Shown here piece after piece: positions 37,601 to 52,600 of a stretch of DNA of 64,000 nt. Origin of the DNA: Lingula anatina (Eukaryota; Brachiopoda; Lingulata; Lingulida; Lingulidae); the NCBI RefSeq assembly GCF_001039355.2, contig NW_019775835.1, forward strand, positions 702,808-766,807. The letters run 5' to 3'. A program made the position numbers and the translations under genes. Position 1 is the stretch's first letter. Every line of letters starts with the position of its first letter. The notes below the pieces were generated by a model. It was given only the letters and a program-made list of their open reading frames with translations, was not told the origin of the DNA and did no database searches.

Positions 37601-40600
37601 GTTTTCAACACTTTCTTAGTTCATATCCCATACATTTCCTAATCCTTTTTGTTAGTTTTTGAGTGCTTTTGAAATTATCATTATTATTAGTTTTATTCTT
37701 GTTTTTGCAGATAAGAATATGGCTGTCAGTATAGAGGGAGATGTTGAAGCAGCAAAAACAGTGGAATCCCAACAAGACCAAGAGCAAGGTAGCTTACTTA
37801 GTCATCAGTGTCACATCTAACACAATACAAGTAAATTTGATGTTAAAAATTCTGTAAAGAATACTCACAAAAAAGTGAATACAAAAGAGCATACAAGTAT
37901 ATAAGTGACACTTAATCTCACATCATGCCTCCAAGAAGGGAGCAACGCAATGACCTCTAGAATCGCACAACGATCTCTCGTAAAATCTTGGTTAACCATG
38001 TTGCCATTATAGTAGAATTTGTTGTTAAAAATCCTGTAAAGAATTCTCATGAAAAAACTGAATACAAAAGAGCATACATGTATATAAGTGATACTTAGTT
38101 TCACATCATGCATGTCAGTGGTTTTTAGCCAGTCATCCAGCTTGCATAACAGATGCTGTGCAATAACCAAAATTGTTGATGTGCGGGGCTGTGGGCGTTG
38201 TTTGCAGTATTTTGAAACCCACATTTCAGAGAATGCGTGATGTGGTTCAATCATAATTGGAATGTAAAAGAAGTGTTAAAAGAGATGTCAATATCAGTGC
38301 AGTCTATACATTAAGTATACTGTATGAATCGTGATATCCCTTATGTTTTAGTTTATTCCATTATGTATTAAGATGTGACACTCTTGGTTTCCTGAGATGC
38401 TTTAAATTTAGTTGACCACAGCCATCTGTGCCAAGTTGCTCCATATTTTGTATCTTGGAGCCTAAGCCTTTGAAGCCTAGCTGCCAGTCAAGCCAAACTG
38501 TCAATCAAGTGTCTCACAGCCAATGAAAATATCAGATCAGAAATGTCTTTCTGTACTAGAGTCAGCCAGTCTTATCTCAGTCTTCAATGTCCTGAGTAAG
38601 GAAGCAGATATTTTTAAATGATTAAACTAAAAGATTTGTCAATTTTTGGACTTAGATGGCTGTGATTTTTTATACTCTAAGTATAAAAAGATATTCATTT
38701 CAGGGACACTGGAAGGTCTTTTTTCTTATCTTTATTTAATTTGATAATTGAAAATAAGATTGATGAACTTGATAAATATTGTCACATAGGTAAAGCTTGT
38801 ATTCCACCTTTAGATATATGTCCAATTCTTTGTATAATCAATGAAAAAGGAGCAGAAGCTGGTGTGGCAGCATGATTATTCTTAATTGTGATTTCTTCAT
38901 CTTTTTCAAAATTGTTCTGTTACACAGAAACTAGCAAAGTTAGCTCTTTGGAGTTTAAGGGATTTTTTTCTGTATGGTAATAAACAGTTTTGAAGAAGGA
39001 AGACACTTGGAGAGTAGAAGTCTTGCCTGTAGCAATAAATTTTGTCAAAATAGAAACATTGGTTCATATTTCTTTGCTTCATATGTACTTTGTTGCAGAT
39101 GTCAATATTTATACTATGCCGCATAGATTCTTTTCCTCCAAAACCATGATTGTAAGTTACATTCCATTAATTTATTCTGCCACATTTTTTTTAGATGAGG
39201 ACAGTGACAGTGATCAAGAGGAACAGGAACAGTCCAAGAGGAAATCTGTAAGTTGGATTTTGATGAAGTGGAATGTTATGATTTTCCCTGTCATGTTTGA
39301 GTACATTGCACTCCTTATTTTCCCTATCCATGGTATAAGTCCAACACATTGGTCCCTTTCATTTATGTACTCTACTTACACAACATGCTTTTATGGTTAC
39401 ATTCAGAACAGTGGATGAAATAGTTCAAGGGTCAACTATGGCGATCCACTAAAAAGCTTGCCATCTAATCTGCTAATAGACACTAAATAGATTCCCTGTG
39501 GGGAATATTCAAGTGGATCAGCCATTTTTGACCCTCAGACATGTTAGTCCACCGTTCTGAATGCGGCCTATGATGCATACACACAACTTCTCAACTTGTA
39601 TTTTGTTTGTTACTACAGCATTGTCATAAGGATTCTTTGCATTATAGGCTGAAATATGTTGCATATTGGGGAGGCATAAGTTGCCATAACAGTGTATGTT
39701 TGGTGTGTCTTTTTTCTATTTGACTTCTCCTTGTCTTGCCTTGTTAAAATATTTTGGGCATCAGCTTTTAGTAGTCTTTTATTTGGCTTACATCTTACCT
39801 GGGTAAGTGGGGAAAGCAGTATATGATCATATTGTTTGTAGTGGGATGAGCCTTGTTAGCTGCAATACTGTTACTTGCAAAACGAAATCCAGTTTAATCT
39901 GCTTTTAATTAGGAAAATCTATTATTAACATTGTTCATTGATCACTATTTTATGGCATATGCAAGGTTTGCTTTGGCACACAGCTGCTACACATGGCAAT
40001 TTAGCAGTGTTTTCCAGTACTGAAGTTTATCATTTTTATAGTTACACAGACACTGTAAGTATCTGTAGATATTCTGATCAGTCTCTCTGTCCATGTCTTG
40101 CTGCACTGTTTACATACTTTTGAAAGATGCTGTTTACAGTTGTCTGGCTCATTGGTAGTGACTTTATTTGGCCTGTATCACCATGCACACCATTTTTTTT
40201 TTTTTTTTTGCTTTTTTTTTTAAATTGATATTTTGGAGTTTTGAATAACTAGGGATGGATGAAAAATCAAATAATTTATTGAATAAATTCCATGAGTTAT
40301 TCATAGAATGAGACAGTAAAGATCATTTGTTTGTTTGTTTTTGTAAAAAAATAGAATAGATGAACATTGATAAATAGATCGAATTTATGAATTAACATAC
40401 CAAAAATAAAGTCATTGAAAACTATAATTATTTTTGTAAATATTTTCCTTTATTGAATTTTAGGAGGGTAAAATATGATAAAACATAGCAAAAAAAGATT
40501 AATAATAATAATAATAAAGATGGAAAATGTTTTTTCCCAACTTTTCCATGTCATTAACAGGTTTTGTTAAGAGCATAGAGCACTAACTATATCCTGCAGA

Positions 40601-43600
40601 GTATTGTAGTACTTTCAATAGCCTTGGTGTGTCATGCACTGAAAACCTGTGAAACAGATTGGTCATAACTATAACTTGGGTATCATTGTTCTCAAGTGTT
40701 TCAGACTGCTGGAATATTAAAGCTAAAAAGTCATTTTAGATGATTTCTTCCGAGTCTACCTAATATCCACCTCATTGACTTCTTCAGCTGATGCTGTAAC
40801 AGACATAACCTGAAAAGCACCCATTGGTACTATATGAAATTAGATCATCTCAAATAACGCTTACTCACCAAATCTGTAGATTTCCTTTACAACTGATGTC
40901 AATCTTTATCTTATTGCCACAGGTGTGTCATTTGTTTTCATTTCTGTATAAATGTTTCATAAGTTTGTCAGAATTGTAGAATTCTTAAGAGCATTAACAC
41001 CTTGGTTTCTCCTTGAATCTTGAGAAGTATTTATCAGTCTATCTGAGTTGAATGGGTGAAGACAAGAATATACGTAAATGTACGTATGTAACCAGTATGT
41101 AGAACAAACAGCATGAATGTTTCTTATGATATGTGGAATAAGAGAGATGGGCCAAAACTTGAAATAAAAGACAGATATTTTGTTCCTTAATATTTGGAAT
41201 ATCCTGTGTGAAAATAATTTTTAAAAAGTAATTTTATTGTTTTAACAGATAAAATTGTACCATTCATTCTGGGAGCAATAAAAGAGTTTTTAGGGGAGGG
41301 GATACCTTGACATGCATTTACATTTATAACTGTTGTAACCAAACACAAAAAAATATGATTATACATATTTCATAGATACATTTTACTGTCGTGTCTAGAG
41401 TTCTGTTCTGAAAACTTCCTCTATGGGATGAACAAACCTAACCATACAGTTTCAGGCTTTATTCTCTGCCATTACTACATCAGATTATTTGATTTATTTA
41501 GAAGAAACCCTTTTTAAACAAAATGGCATAGATTTCTTGATTTTAGATATAATTTATGATAGGTGTGAACGCAAAAGACTTTAAAACCCAAATACACAAT
41601 TTCTGGCAGAAGGAAGGTATTGCACCTCTCTCATGCTTTTTTTTTTCTTGATTGAAAAAAGAGAACACAGATAGAAAAACTAATTTGATAAATCTTAGCA
41701 AGGGAACACACACACACACACACAATAGTGCAGTGGGGTAAGGCAAAATAGAAATGAATTAACTGGAAATTGAGGATTGTTTTGACAAAGAGTGGGTTCA
41801 TAGTTGGGGAGATGCCATAAATATGATCTACTAAGCTTGTGGTTATTTCATATGTGAACAACACAGCATTTGAGGATCATGAAATATAAGTTATTATGAT
41901 TTCTCAATACCTCAAATGACCTAGAAATGTAAAATTGGCAAATTGTTGACAAAGAATTCCCCATTAAGACGTCCATGTGGTCTTACTTATCATTCAGTGT
42001 TTTAAGATGGAAGGGAGCCTTTTAAACAAGCTTAGAGACCACCACTTTCATGTGAAATCATTCTGCTAAAACACATATTAATTCTACAGCTCTAACTGGT
42101 GACTTAGCAGGGTTTGCTGATAAAAAATTCATTTTTGGTTTGTGTGATTTTCTAATTTACAATAGCATCTATCAAAACAATTCATATGGCATTATTAAAA
42201 TAGATAAAATACCCATATAACAATGCATGTTTTATTTTAACAAGTACAGTTTTAACTTCTCTTTGCTGTTCCACATACTATCAGAAAAGTATCCATATTT
42301 GCATAACTTAAATTATAGTTTTGCAAGATATCTGTTCTTTTGGAATATCCTAGTTTTTCTGCACTGCAAGAAGCTATATCAAAATTATTCAGATAATTAC
42401 CAGTCTCACTGGAAATCATGTCCTGAAGTTTGAAAAAAATTGCAATTGGTTTAAGCCGAACTTGTGACCAGTTCAAGTTACAATCACAACATTGTTTAAA
42501 GTTATACAGAATACACTTTTTCACATGAGATAAATGAGCCACCCTGTAGGGTTAAATATTGTTTATTTATTTATTTATTTATTTATTTTATTTTCTTTTT
42601 CAGACTCACTGAAGTTAGATTTGGTGGCTTTTGTATGTCTCAAAAAAAAAAAAAAAAAAAGAATTATACTGTCCAATCTGCATCTTCTTCCTTGCCTGTA
42701 TGCTGTACGACAAAGCCATAACCCAGGCCCACATTATCTATTGTGTCTGTAACTTTTTCCACCACAAGATTAATAACAGGCTGAACTTCACAGCATCATA
42801 CTTTCAGAAAAATGCACCATATATTTTTATTTGATTAATGTGAAAGTGTATGTTGACATACATAAATCTTCATGTCACTTTTTCCATTAATGGTACAAAA
42901 CTTGTTGCACTTTCCATAATTGAGATATCCATTTCAGTGGATGAATAGGTGTTGTGACAGACAGCTGAACTTTTAGATGGAACTTGCTGTTAATAACTTC
43001 ACAAGCAGAAGTTTAAAAAAATTGCTATCATCAAATTTACATAATTTCCATTTGGATTCTTGCATGAGACTTGTTAATATTTATTGGATGCTTATTTGAA
43101 TTTTAATAAAGTCAATAAAGCATTTACTCGTATAGTGACACTGTTAAAGTCCTGACCTATTTTTACTTAGGCAACTTTTAATTAACAAATAGAAATTTTG
43201 GTTTTCCACAGAAGCATCGCCGCCATACTACCTCTAGTGACCGTCTGGAACAAAAGCGTGAAAAACTGCTGAAGAGCCACCCACTGACAGTGGTGCTGGA
43301 AATCAAATGTAAAGGTAAGGTGTCAACTGCAGTGAATATAATAACCTCCATTTAAAATGTAGAAATGAATGTAAATAGTATGTATATGATATTTGAATTA
43401 TTGTATCAGTCCTGGTTGAAGTCATAAGCACCTGTTGGGGCCTTTTAAAAAAGGAAATGACACGAGCCTAAAATGAAGCCTTGACACTATGTGACATATG
43501 CGACTTGAAAATTTGCAAGAGAGGTGGGGTGCACTTTTAGCAAAAAGAAAAAACACTTTGTGCTAAGAATGCCGTGTAAGAATGCAATACAAAAACATTG

Positions 43601-46600
43601 TGTCTTTGCACAATACACTGCAGTTCATCAGAACTAAAAGAAAACGACCTGAAAATTATCCTTGGATAAATTCTATGAGCTTTTATTTGTTGCCACTCTG
43701 TTCTATCTGGCCCTCCATTATTTTTGATCCCCCTTTTTTCTTTCCACATCCTTGAGTTTACGATGAATTGTGGATAAGTCTTAGACTGTTAATCACTATT
43801 TTTTGGGTGCATTTCAAACATAATTTGTAGCACTGGCATATACTACCATATATCAGTCTGCATGTGAAAGATTTTATTACTGTTTTTTTACTGCTTGGTT
43901 TGATTCAAGAAGTTCTTTTGTTTGTGACCAATGATCTTCACACCCATGCCCTACAATTTACTGCATATAAAAAAAGTAATAAAATGCCCTTGATCTTTTA
44001 ATATGTAAGGTAAAACAAAGTTTAACTTCATGATTTGATACAGTATACAGTAGTCAGTTGGCAGACATTAGTGGTATTCTTACCCTCAAATTGTCACACT
44101 CTCTCCCTCTTTGATAAATAAGTAGATGTTTGAATATTGACATGGAAAGGGTTATGTTGGTGCAACAATAATTCCTCATACTCGTTTTTCAGAATTACGC
44201 AGTATTCTTGATAGCATTCACAGAATATATTGTGTAGGAATTGCTTTCATTAATTCTAATTATATGCATTTCCTGGTTATGCAACCACACTACAGAATAT
44301 GGAAAGGAAAGGAAAAAAGTGTTGTTATTTTCTGTAGTGCTGTTCATTACATTTCACTGAAACTTTGTTTCAGAAAAATTTAAGTAGTGAGAGAGGTTTT
44401 GTTACGTGAAGATTTTGCATTAAATTTGAATTGAAATAGATAGCGTAAAGGTGCCTACATACTTCAAATGCTTATATATATTCAGCTATTTGGTGCAGTT
44501 ACAGTCTCTATTGTTACATTTAGTGTTTGAGATTGTTCTCATCTTTTGCAAAAACAATAGTTTAACACCTTACCAGTGTGTTTTATAACTGCTATATATA
44601 TTGCCTGATATGCCCAAACCCATTATTTAACACAGCTTGTGTCTAATGATTCAAGGTCTGTTGATTGATACCTTGATCACTGATTATAATGTTGAACAGA
44701 CATTTTCAAAACATTAGCTTATGACTTGGTTAAATTTTATTTTAGTTACATAAGTGGCTAATTTCAGTTTCAACATTATGACAGTAATATTATATAATGG
44801 ATGGAAATATGTAGTAGTATTGAATGCTAAAACTTTTTTAGTCAAACAAAGACCTTTGGATTGTCAAAGAGCATACCAATGATTTTTTTCTTGTAAATAT
44901 GATTAAAGTGAAGTTTTTTCACCATCATAGTAAGGTATTTTTGATAAGCAGCTGATCACAGAAAGATTGTGTGATTTATCTGATCAGAAATGTGTTAGCC
45001 ATGCATTGAGAGATCTGAGTAAAACCTGCCTTTACATGTACTTATATGTCCTCTATAATCTGTTTCAAAACCTGCTTTTCCTTGAAAGTAGCAATTGTTA
45101 AGCTGATTTAATTGATTAAACGTACCATTAAGTCCTACATAGATTATCTAGAGATGGGGGCGGTAATCCACACCATTGCAACAGTTAATCTGTTTTTACC
45201 AATGGCTCAACCTTCTCAGATATTCTTAATGTATTGAAGGATGATGAAAACTGGCAGGCACTAGCACCTTTCAGAAGTCACATAGACCACATGACATTTT
45301 TTCACTTAAGATTTTTTTTTTTTAGTCTGCCTAAACTAAAAAAGGTAAAGTCATGAAAATTTCAGCATTTATTGAAAACAACATTTTCCTAAAATATACC
45401 AGATTTCTATATATGTGTGTGTTTATGTGTGTACTACTAAAAAAAAAAGATTAGGGAACACCTGCCATTTAAGATGCAAAAATTTGAAACCACTATCATT
45501 AAATGCAGGGAGTAAGTAAACAGACCAAGGTCAGTTTGACCTTGTGCCACAACCCCAGCTCAGGATCATTATTGTATTGTTCATTTTACTGTCACTGCCA
45601 GAACACTACAGATATCAACTAGTAGAAGGGCCACTCACATTGCTATTAGTGACCCAGTTGTCAGTAGCCGTTTAAGGGAGTAAAACATGACTTCAGGCAG
45701 TGCAACCAGTCCTACTGGCAAGACACAGAAAATCTTGTATGGCATTGGCGACCTGTCACAGAGGCTTGACACATTAAGAATGGTCACAAGTTGCCTTTAA
45801 TGAGTTCAGATTTATAACCCAGAACAACAATGGCAGAACTCAGGTGTACAGGCGAGTTCAGATAGACTGACCTTAAGTGAGCGTAACAAGTATGGTGGTG
45901 GCAGTGTTATGACTTATGGTAGGCTTATATTTCACCAACACACTCCCCATTCAATTATTAATAAAAATCTCACTGGATTCTACTACAGGAGTGAAATCTT
46001 GATATGATACAGCAGGTAAGGCCATTCCTCTGTAGAATAGATCATGGATCTGTTCTACAAGTTGACAACACATGCCCTCACCATGCAAGTGTTGCCAAAG
46101 CTTTTACTACTACTAGAGGAACATCCACAGAATGAGCTATTCAGTTTATTCTCCTGAAATGCATCCTTATTATGGGACAACTTATGGTGCTATGATTTCA
46201 GCAAAATCACGACCATCAACAGAACTCGATCAACTCTCTCAGTGGCTTATCCAAGAAGGGAATTCCATTCCACAGTGCTCACTAGCTGCAGACAATTATT
46301 ACTCAATGAGAAGTGTTGTGACACTTGTGTGGTTTCCAGAGGTTGACACAAATGATAATAAAACAACTCAAAGAACTGTCATTTTTTTACCTCCCCCCCC
46401 CCTTCCTTTTTATGCCCATTGACAGTAAAGTCCAAATGCAATGCACACTTAAATAAAACAATGGTTTACAAATGTTATTGCTACATTTGTAGTTGTTGAA
46501 AAGAAAACATTCTCTTTTTAATATCTGCTTTTTTAATTGTTCGCTAACTTCTTTTGAGTAGTGTGTGTGTGTGTGTGTGTGTGTGTTCCAATTTTTAATT

Positions 46601-49600
46601 TTTTTATTTATTTTCATTTTGTTATAATTATTATTGTCACAATTTTTGTTTGTTAATTAATTTATGTATTTTGACTTTCATTGTATGCATGTAGCCTTGC
46701 ACATATAATTATTGTGTATTTTTTTATTATTAGAGGAAGGAACCTTACACCTGGTGTTTTCCTACCTTCTTGTTTTGAAGATTGTGACAGTTACTGTCAA
46801 GCTGTTGCCAGGAAAAGATGTTGTTTCTGGCAACATATCTGGAAGGTATCTGCTTTACACTTACTTCTTTAAAGTTCAACTTACCATATTTTCTATCCTC
46901 AATTTTCCCTGGTTGAATTGGTAACTTCTCCAAAACTAAAAAGTCATTGAAACATTTTAAAAATAGCATTTTTGTCCTTCAAATACTGATCCTCAATTAT
47001 CAGACATGAGCTTTTTCCGCTGAAAATTGGAATTCCACATTTTTTAATTCAATTCTTATGGTTCCTGAGATTCATCAAGGTTAGGTGTTGGGTCTCATGA
47101 TAATTGTTTTGTTTTTTTAAACTTGGCTCATGTCTGATCATGTAGGAGATGGGGGAACCCGGGTTTTTGAAGAAAATCACACATTGAAATAATGTTCAAC
47201 ATATTTGATTAATCATTTGTACCTAGTCACCATGATTTTGAAATAACTTGTCAAGATATTCCCTATAATGAATTGCATCATGAGAGACCTTTCAAAACTT
47301 TGTTAATTTGTATTTGCTTCCCTGCATTACAAAGGCATATAACAGGAAATCTGTCACATTTGCAATACTCATATTTCATCAGATTCCATCCAAGGTGCAA
47401 TTTGATTCTGTTGCAGTGACCTTCTTGCCCCAGATTCAATTCTAACATGCCTGTACCCTGGGGATGAGGGGAAGAGCACGCCAAATCCAGCTAATCAGTT
47501 TGAATTGAATAGACTCAGGTAAACTTTTTTCTATTTAATGGTTCATATCTTAGTTTCTAATCTGATGTTTTCTAATCTTTTTCACGGAAGGGATGATATG
47601 GCCTTTTCTGACAGTAAGTAATAATATTAAGCATGCTTGAGAGAAACTTTCAAACTTTAAAAAGTTATGATGTATACAGTCTGGTGAAAAGTAATCTGTG
47701 AGCAACACTCAACCGAAGATGTGTTCAGTCATGTTTGAATGAAATATAGAAATGTACTTGGTGATGGATTTATAAGATTTAACCAATGTTTATTGTGACA
47801 TAATTGTTATGATCCAATAGTTTAAATGATTCATTGTTGTGTATTCAATTCTTTTGTCCTGTTGTCAATAATAGCTTTTAGAGTACTTGATCAGGAGCTT
47901 ATCACTAATTGCTAAAGGAGACAGATCATCATCTGAGTATCTGGATACACTTTAAAAATATGACTTTGTGTGTGTGTGTGTGTGTGTTTGTGTGTGTATA
48001 CATGGCCCTTTTCCCTCCATGTTTGCGAAAACTTAAATCAATCTTTAACTTGCAGCTGATTTACGGCACATGATTATAATTTACAGAATTATATTTATCC
48101 CTCGTTTTTTTTTTTTTTTAATTCGTATTTTGTGTATTAATCAAAGTACAAATGTCAATAATTTTGTTGCTACCAGTCAATAGGAGTGTTCTAATTGTAA
48201 GAAATTATAACCTAAAAAATACAGTGTCTGTAAAATTCACAATTTTTCCCCACTGAAAAGATTGAGTAATTACTGTAGTGTCTGGAAGTAACCTTTTTCA
48301 ATGTTGACTAATTTGATTATTGTGGTAATAGCATTTTTGATTAATTGAAATGTGAAATAAAGAGTCAAATCTGTATGCATGGTTTAGATTGTGTAAAGTA
48401 GCAAGCTCAGGGCAAAAGTAGCAACTTTGCATGTTTATTTTAAAAAATGGAGCAATGGGAATGTCTTTTTTTTTTTTTTTTTTTGAATATTTGCCAGCTT
48501 TGCTGTCTGTTTCATATATATCTTTCATTGAACATCTTTTCAGCATGGACAGCTTCAGTTTTTACATTTCAAAAGTTGGTCATCCATACTTGTGGGTGCA
48601 GTGGTTGTCTGGCCTTCAGTTCCTGACCGCCTCCCCCTTGACCAATGACCAAGTGAGCAGTAGCCACATGGAGGAGACCATCCGCAGGCTGAGGAGAAGG
48701 GTAGCGTCCAGACTGTCCCTACAAAAACAGCTGGCTTCATTAGGTGGGTTGATCAGAGAGCATACAAATGGATAAACCATGTTGGTATCTTTCTCCTCCT
48801 TCTCTGTTATTTCCCCGAGGACTTATGAAAAATGTCTTATTTTGGAATAGTGCAACTCTGGCCTTACCAAGTATTATTAGATTACTGAATGAGTAAAGGT
48901 TGCGGCAGATTCCCAAAGGTGTACTAGACAGTCTATGGGAGAGTGGTTAACTGTGCCTTGAAGTGAACTGGTGACATTATGGAATTAAATACTAACCTAT
49001 AAGATAGTACTTTTTTTCTTCCATTTTGTGGTTAAGTTTTTTAAAGCTTATTATGTAATTGGATGTAATCTATTGTCATCACTCTTTGGAAAGAAAAAAA
49101 CAGACAGTAATCCTTTTAAGAAATTGAATGATTAATATAATGGCTCTTTGTGTAGATGTATGGAGAAAATACCACTGTCTGTTCCTAAGAAGAGTGTCAT
49201 TTTGCAGAGAAAGGAATACAAAGTTCTTCTAAGTCAAACATAACATGCAAGCACTTGACAAGATATGTAACAAGAAAAATACATGCAATTTATGTATTAG
49301 CATTGACTTACTTTCTGCTGCTGTTTACTGATGCAACAGTTTGTGATGGGTTAAAAGTTCACGGTAAAGTTCAATCTGTTAAAAACAGTCTTATTATGTG
49401 ACACATTATTCCCCGTTTTAGTTCTTCACAAAATCAGTTTCGTTGAGCACTGAGTGATTGAGCAAAAGATGTCAGTCAAGAATTGGTCTCGGAAAGTTTT
49501 GATGATGTTTCTTTAATTTAAAGTTGATGCGTACATTGAAAAACGAATTTTATTAAATGATTGTAAGGCTATCAAATATTGGCATGGAAAATGCAGGATC

Positions 49601-52600
49601 ATTTTGTTTCTTGTTTTTTGTTTTTTAGCATATATAAAGAATATTATAGGGTCAGGAGCAGACTTGCCTTTAAACTCATTTCCATATAAGAACATTCTCC
49701 TTGCATTGCTCTACATGTTGACCGCAACATTGGTGTTGCGAGTGACATATTAGTGACGAGTTACTAAACTGGCACGCTATTAACACAAAGTCATGCGTTG
49801 CTTTGCAGAGATCACCATATCTATTCACCCCACAGACTAACTGACCCCTAACTTTATTTTTGTTGCTGAGATCTGATATCTCCTTTTTTTTAGTAGATGG
49901 AGAAAAAATATCTTGCGTGCAGTTTTGAACTTGGAAGCAAAAGACTTCATGCAGATAATATATAGAAGCATTATTCTTTTATGTGTAACATTCTCTTTTC
50001 CTAAATGCCTAGTGAACTTGACATGGCATTAGTATCATATAGCTATATTTTTCCTTGATGTGATATTAATACCAATTATCTAGATGCAGCAATTTTAGAT
50101 TTTCTGACTTCGTTTTCATTAGGGTCTTGTTGCTGCTAATTGAATTTGGCAAGGTATTCCTGTGTTATTACTGAAATACCACTTAGTGGTATAGTTAGTC
50201 ACTTTATATCCTTATAATAAAGATGTCTTGTGACAGATCCACCAGAAAGATATGATTTGTTATGTCAGGTTTTGTTGGATCAGTAGACGAGTAAATGCTT
50301 GTTTTGGTTTTAGAAAGAATGAGTGTTTCAGCATTCCTCCATAGGGATCTGTTTTTTTCTAAACTCGGAATCTTTTCACCTAATCAGGGCTATGTAGTGA
50401 TTCTGTAACCGTACATTTAGAATTTTACAATAGGAGATCTTGCTGGAGTCATAAGTGGGACTGAAATATAGTTAAAAGTTACAAAATGGTCTTGGTCAGA
50501 ACATGAAGTTTTTTCTTTTTCTATGACTTTCTGTGTGTATATAGCGGTGTAATGTTCTGCTGCTAGGGTACCTAGAAAATAAAAGTATTTTTGGTTCAAA
50601 CTTGTTTGTGTCATCTGTCCAATGCTACCCCAGATTGTTTGTATCTATCTGTCTGTCTGTCTGTTTGTTTGTTTGTTTGTTTGTTTGCATGCGTGGATGG
50701 ATAGATAGATAGATGGATGTGCCTGAAAAAAGTTTTTTTGTGATACTGGCATGCATGTGCTGCAGAACAAAGTTTGTTAAGAGAAGCTGACAAGGCAGTT
50801 TGCTAAGTGGGGGAGGTGTTTGAGCTGCAAGGGCATGAAAGTTAACATGGGGAAGGCTAAGGCCATGGTGTCTGCAGTAGGCTGAAGTGAAGTTTGCAAG
50901 AATGGAGCTTTCCCATGTGGGGTATGTGGGATCAGAGTGGGTATAAACTCACTCATATGCACCAGTTCCAGACACTGGGTGCACAAGTGCTGCAGTGGTG
51001 TAGCACAAATCATTGAGGCATAATGCCAAGACCAAAGGCAGTGGGGGACCGTGAGACTCTTAAGGTAGAGAGTAAGAAATACAATGTAATAAACAGATTC
51101 TGCTGTTTTGGCAATGTGCTTGGCAGTGGGGGTGGGGTTTCGGGGTTGGGGGGGGGAGGGGGGCTCACATGCTGCAATCACTTCCCGTATCTGAAAGGGA
51201 TGGAATAAAGTTCAGGATCTAGCACCATTTCTTACCTCAGGAGTGCCTACACTTAAGATGAATGGCAGTCTTCTTCATCACCTGTGACAGCAGTTCCTTG
51301 TTACATGGAAGTTGGATCTGGCCTATAATCATAGAGTTGGACCAGAGAATTGTAATGGCAGACTCGAGGATGAGAAAGATTCGTGGACCCAGGCTCTGTG
51401 AAAGATACTCGGACACAACTGCTGTCACTGATGGACCTGGAAAAGATTACAGAAGCTCTGAGATGGAGAAGGCTCAGTTGGTTGAAGCATGTAGTCAGAA
51501 AGGAAGATGAGGTGCAGGTTAAGAAAATATGGAATAGATGAAGGAAAGAGGGAACATGGTTCAGAGGTCACTCTTGGAGGGCGTGAGAAGCAGCAATCAG
51601 GAAGGACTATGCATCTCTACTAGTAACACCAGGGATACACCAGATAAAAAGGGATGGAAGAAGTCCACAGGTGCATGGATGTGGATGAAAAAGTTGATGA
51701 TGATGATTATGATGATTATGATGATAAGCCAGTATTCTTGAACATTTATTGTCTTTGGATACCTTATTAATAAACAGATTTTGGTGCTCATACAGTGTCT
51801 TCAAATTCACTCTCAGAATAGTTGATAAACTGTCCATAGTCTTTTATGTTTTGTATGGAGGTATGGGGCTGCACATTTGATAGCTTTTGCTGCTTAGTGC
51901 ATAAATCATTAAAATATAAACCATGAATCAAGTGAAAATGCTACACTCAGGGGGGTTGCAATAATCTTCAGAATGTTGAACTGAAATGTTTTTGATTAAT
52001 GACATTTTCCAGTGGGCTCAGTACACTGATTAAAAAGACAGTGTTTGACAACAACACTACAATCTAAGCTGTTTCACTTAACTTTATTTCCTCTCTCAGA
52101 TCTTTGGAATCTGATATGTAGGCACTTAGTTACCTCAAATTGCCTTCAAAAAAGAAAGAAAAAAAAAGAAAAAAAGACAAAATGGGAACCTACAACCTAT
52201 GCATAATAGATATTTTGTGACAAAGTTTGTTTAGAAAGATAATTAAATTATCTTTTTTGGTCTTTCAGAACATGGCAGTGTTCCAGTGAGCTCGGAGTAT
52301 ATGAGTCTGTTTCCCCCTAAGATTTCTAGCAGGCTGGTTTCCTGGAGACGCAGCACATATGATGACTTTGCTGTAAGGGCTTTGATCTTTCCTGCCAGTG
52401 TCTAATTAGTAACCTGTCCCCTGAGAGCCATTTACCATTATCACTGTCCCATTATGACATATACTAGTCATTGCCAGTTCCATTTCACTGATTTGATCAC
52501 TACAATGCATGCCATGGTGTAGCATGGAAAGCATACAGTGAAAGACAGTTAACTGTTAAGGAGGACAGGCCCATAAACATACATTGCACCTGCACTGCCC

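Larger units (their letters stand above)
43315..46733 (+). other. THOC5 intron 11, about 3.4 kb, with a Tc1 fossil
   Basis: The first 2.1 kb (43315-45430) shows nothing recognisable. A decayed Tc1-like transposase follows at about 45440-46345, then a C9 run near 46392 and a GT tract at 46561-46586. Confidence 0.6.

Noticed and set aside
37865-38254. 129-residue minus-strand frame as a gene
   Set aside because: It spans two copies of a direct repeat in a THOC5 intron and contains a self-similar segment, as expected from a repeat rather than a gene.
38990-39418. 142-residue frame around THOC5 exon 10
   Set aside because: Only 39195-39247 is coding; the rest is read-through into both introns.
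46132-46422. 96-residue frame as a novel protein
   Set aside because: Its sequence order matches the C-terminal end of Tc1-like transposases; it is a fragment of the fossil element.
50643-50715. CRISPR-like short repeats
   Set aside because: These are tandem TCTG/GTTT/GATA simple repeats without spacers, in a eukaryotic intron.
51023-51208. Short frames at 51023-51741 as small genes
   Set aside because: They are pieces of a decayed LINE RT broken by stops and frameshifts.
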